DNA from: Candidatus Altarchaeota archaeon
Lineage (GTDB): Archaea > Altiarchaeota > Altiarchaeia > IMC4 > SCGC-AAA252-I15
Assembly (NCBI GenBank): GCA_026394745.1
Contig: JAPKXP010000155.1
Span: 1-5,966, forward strand
DNA: 5,966 bases
Direction of reading: 5' to 3'
In this document: piece by piece, positions 5,819-5,966 of the stretch
How the letters are laid out: each line of letters opens with the position of its first letter
How positions within the stretch are numbered: the first letter of the stretch is position 1
The notes under the pieces: model-generated
What the model was told of the DNA's origin: nothing
Seen by the model: the letters and a program-made list of their open reading frames with translations, nothing else
The model's database searches: none
Position numbers and translations under genes: made by a program

Positions 5819-5964
5819 CTTATTCCCTCCTCCAAATCCTTTAAGGCGTCGTCCTTCCTCAGGAGTCCGCTGTCGCCGGAAAGCTTCTTTTGGGTTTCTT
5901 TTGACAGCAGGTTACTAAACTTTATGTTCAGCTCCCCGCACGCTTTCTCGACTGCCTTGTACGA
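5794..5964 (-). CDS. C-terminal end of an unidentified protein (partial, enters from the right edge)
   Basis: One minus-strand frame stays open from the window edge for 56 codons and ends at TGA (5796-5794). The other two minus frames meet stops within this stretch. The translation is charged and helical, including FSNLLSKETQKKLSG and LRKDDALKDLEEGI, with codon use like its neighbours (AAG, GAG, AGG). It overlaps the first 25 bases of the acylphosphatase-like gene in another frame. The purine-rich GGAGGAGGG encoding Glu-Glu-Gly here doubles as the ribosome binding site of that gene, so the two are probably co-transcribed and translationally coupled. Too little is present to suggest a function. 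It could be a chance open frame, but length plus overlap geometry favour a real gene end. Confidence 0.55.
   Translation of the reverse strand, partial: SYKAVEKACGELNIKFSNLLSKETQKKLSGDSGLLRKDDALKDLEEGIRCLLQDST
5825..5833 (-). promoter_or_regulatory. Strong ribosome binding site of the acylphosphatase-like gene
   Basis: The minus strand reads GGAGGAGGG six bases before the ATG at 5818. It is the strongest Shine-Dalgarno match in the window and supports that start. It lies within the coding frame of the upstream partial gene. Confidence 0.7.
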
Positions 5965-5966
5965 CT

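Noticed and set aside
1..5966. CRISPR array, mobile element, tRNA or rRNA, or defence system
   Set aside because: Almost all bases are in recognisable or plausible genes. I saw no regularly spaced repeats, inverted terminal repeats, transposase motifs or cloverleaf-forming sequence.

Overview
The window reads as a compact, protein-coding stretch of an archaeal chromosome of roughly even base composition. Archaeal origin is inferred from the archaeal-style PurM and HisA sequences, TATA-box-like elements placed about 27-31 bases before start codons, GGTG-type ribosome binding sites, frequent ATA, AGG and AGA codons, and very tight gene packing. I cannot name the lineage. There are no RNA genes, mobile elements, CRISPR arrays or sizeable repeats that I can see, and no gap between genes longer than about 40 bases.

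Positions 1-5145 hold six genes on the minus strand, read from right to left: hisA (histidine biosynthesis), a multi-pass membrane protein of the GT-C glycosyltransferase type, a TatD-family metal-dependent hydrolase, a HAD-family phosphatase, purM (purine biosynthesis) and ilvE (branched-chain amino acid transaminase, cut by the left edge). Junctions are ATGA overlaps (hisA/GT-C and tatD/HAD), a 1-base gap (GT-C/tatD), a 26-base gap (HAD/purM) and a 9-base gap (purM/ilvE). This is consistent with one operon, possibly with a second promoter before purM. The genes share no single pathway. Three are core anabolic enzymes and three are housekeeping or surface functions.

Positions 5146-5185 form a 40-base divergent intergenic region with a candidate TATA element for each direction. 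It separates hisA from a plus-strand gene for a 67-residue basic, helical protein that I do not recognise. That small gene ends 3 bases from the stop of a convergent minus-strand gene (5393-5818). The latter encodes a 141-residue protein with a divergent acylphosphatase-like N-terminal domain and a helical C-terminal extension. A further minus-strand reading frame enters from the right edge and overlaps the start of that gene by 25 bases.

Most of the window is ordinary housekeeping sequence. The least explained parts are the 67-residue protein, the acylphosphatase-like protein with its overlapping upstream partner, and the compact divergent promoter. I found no evidence of a defence system or other obviously new multi-gene system.
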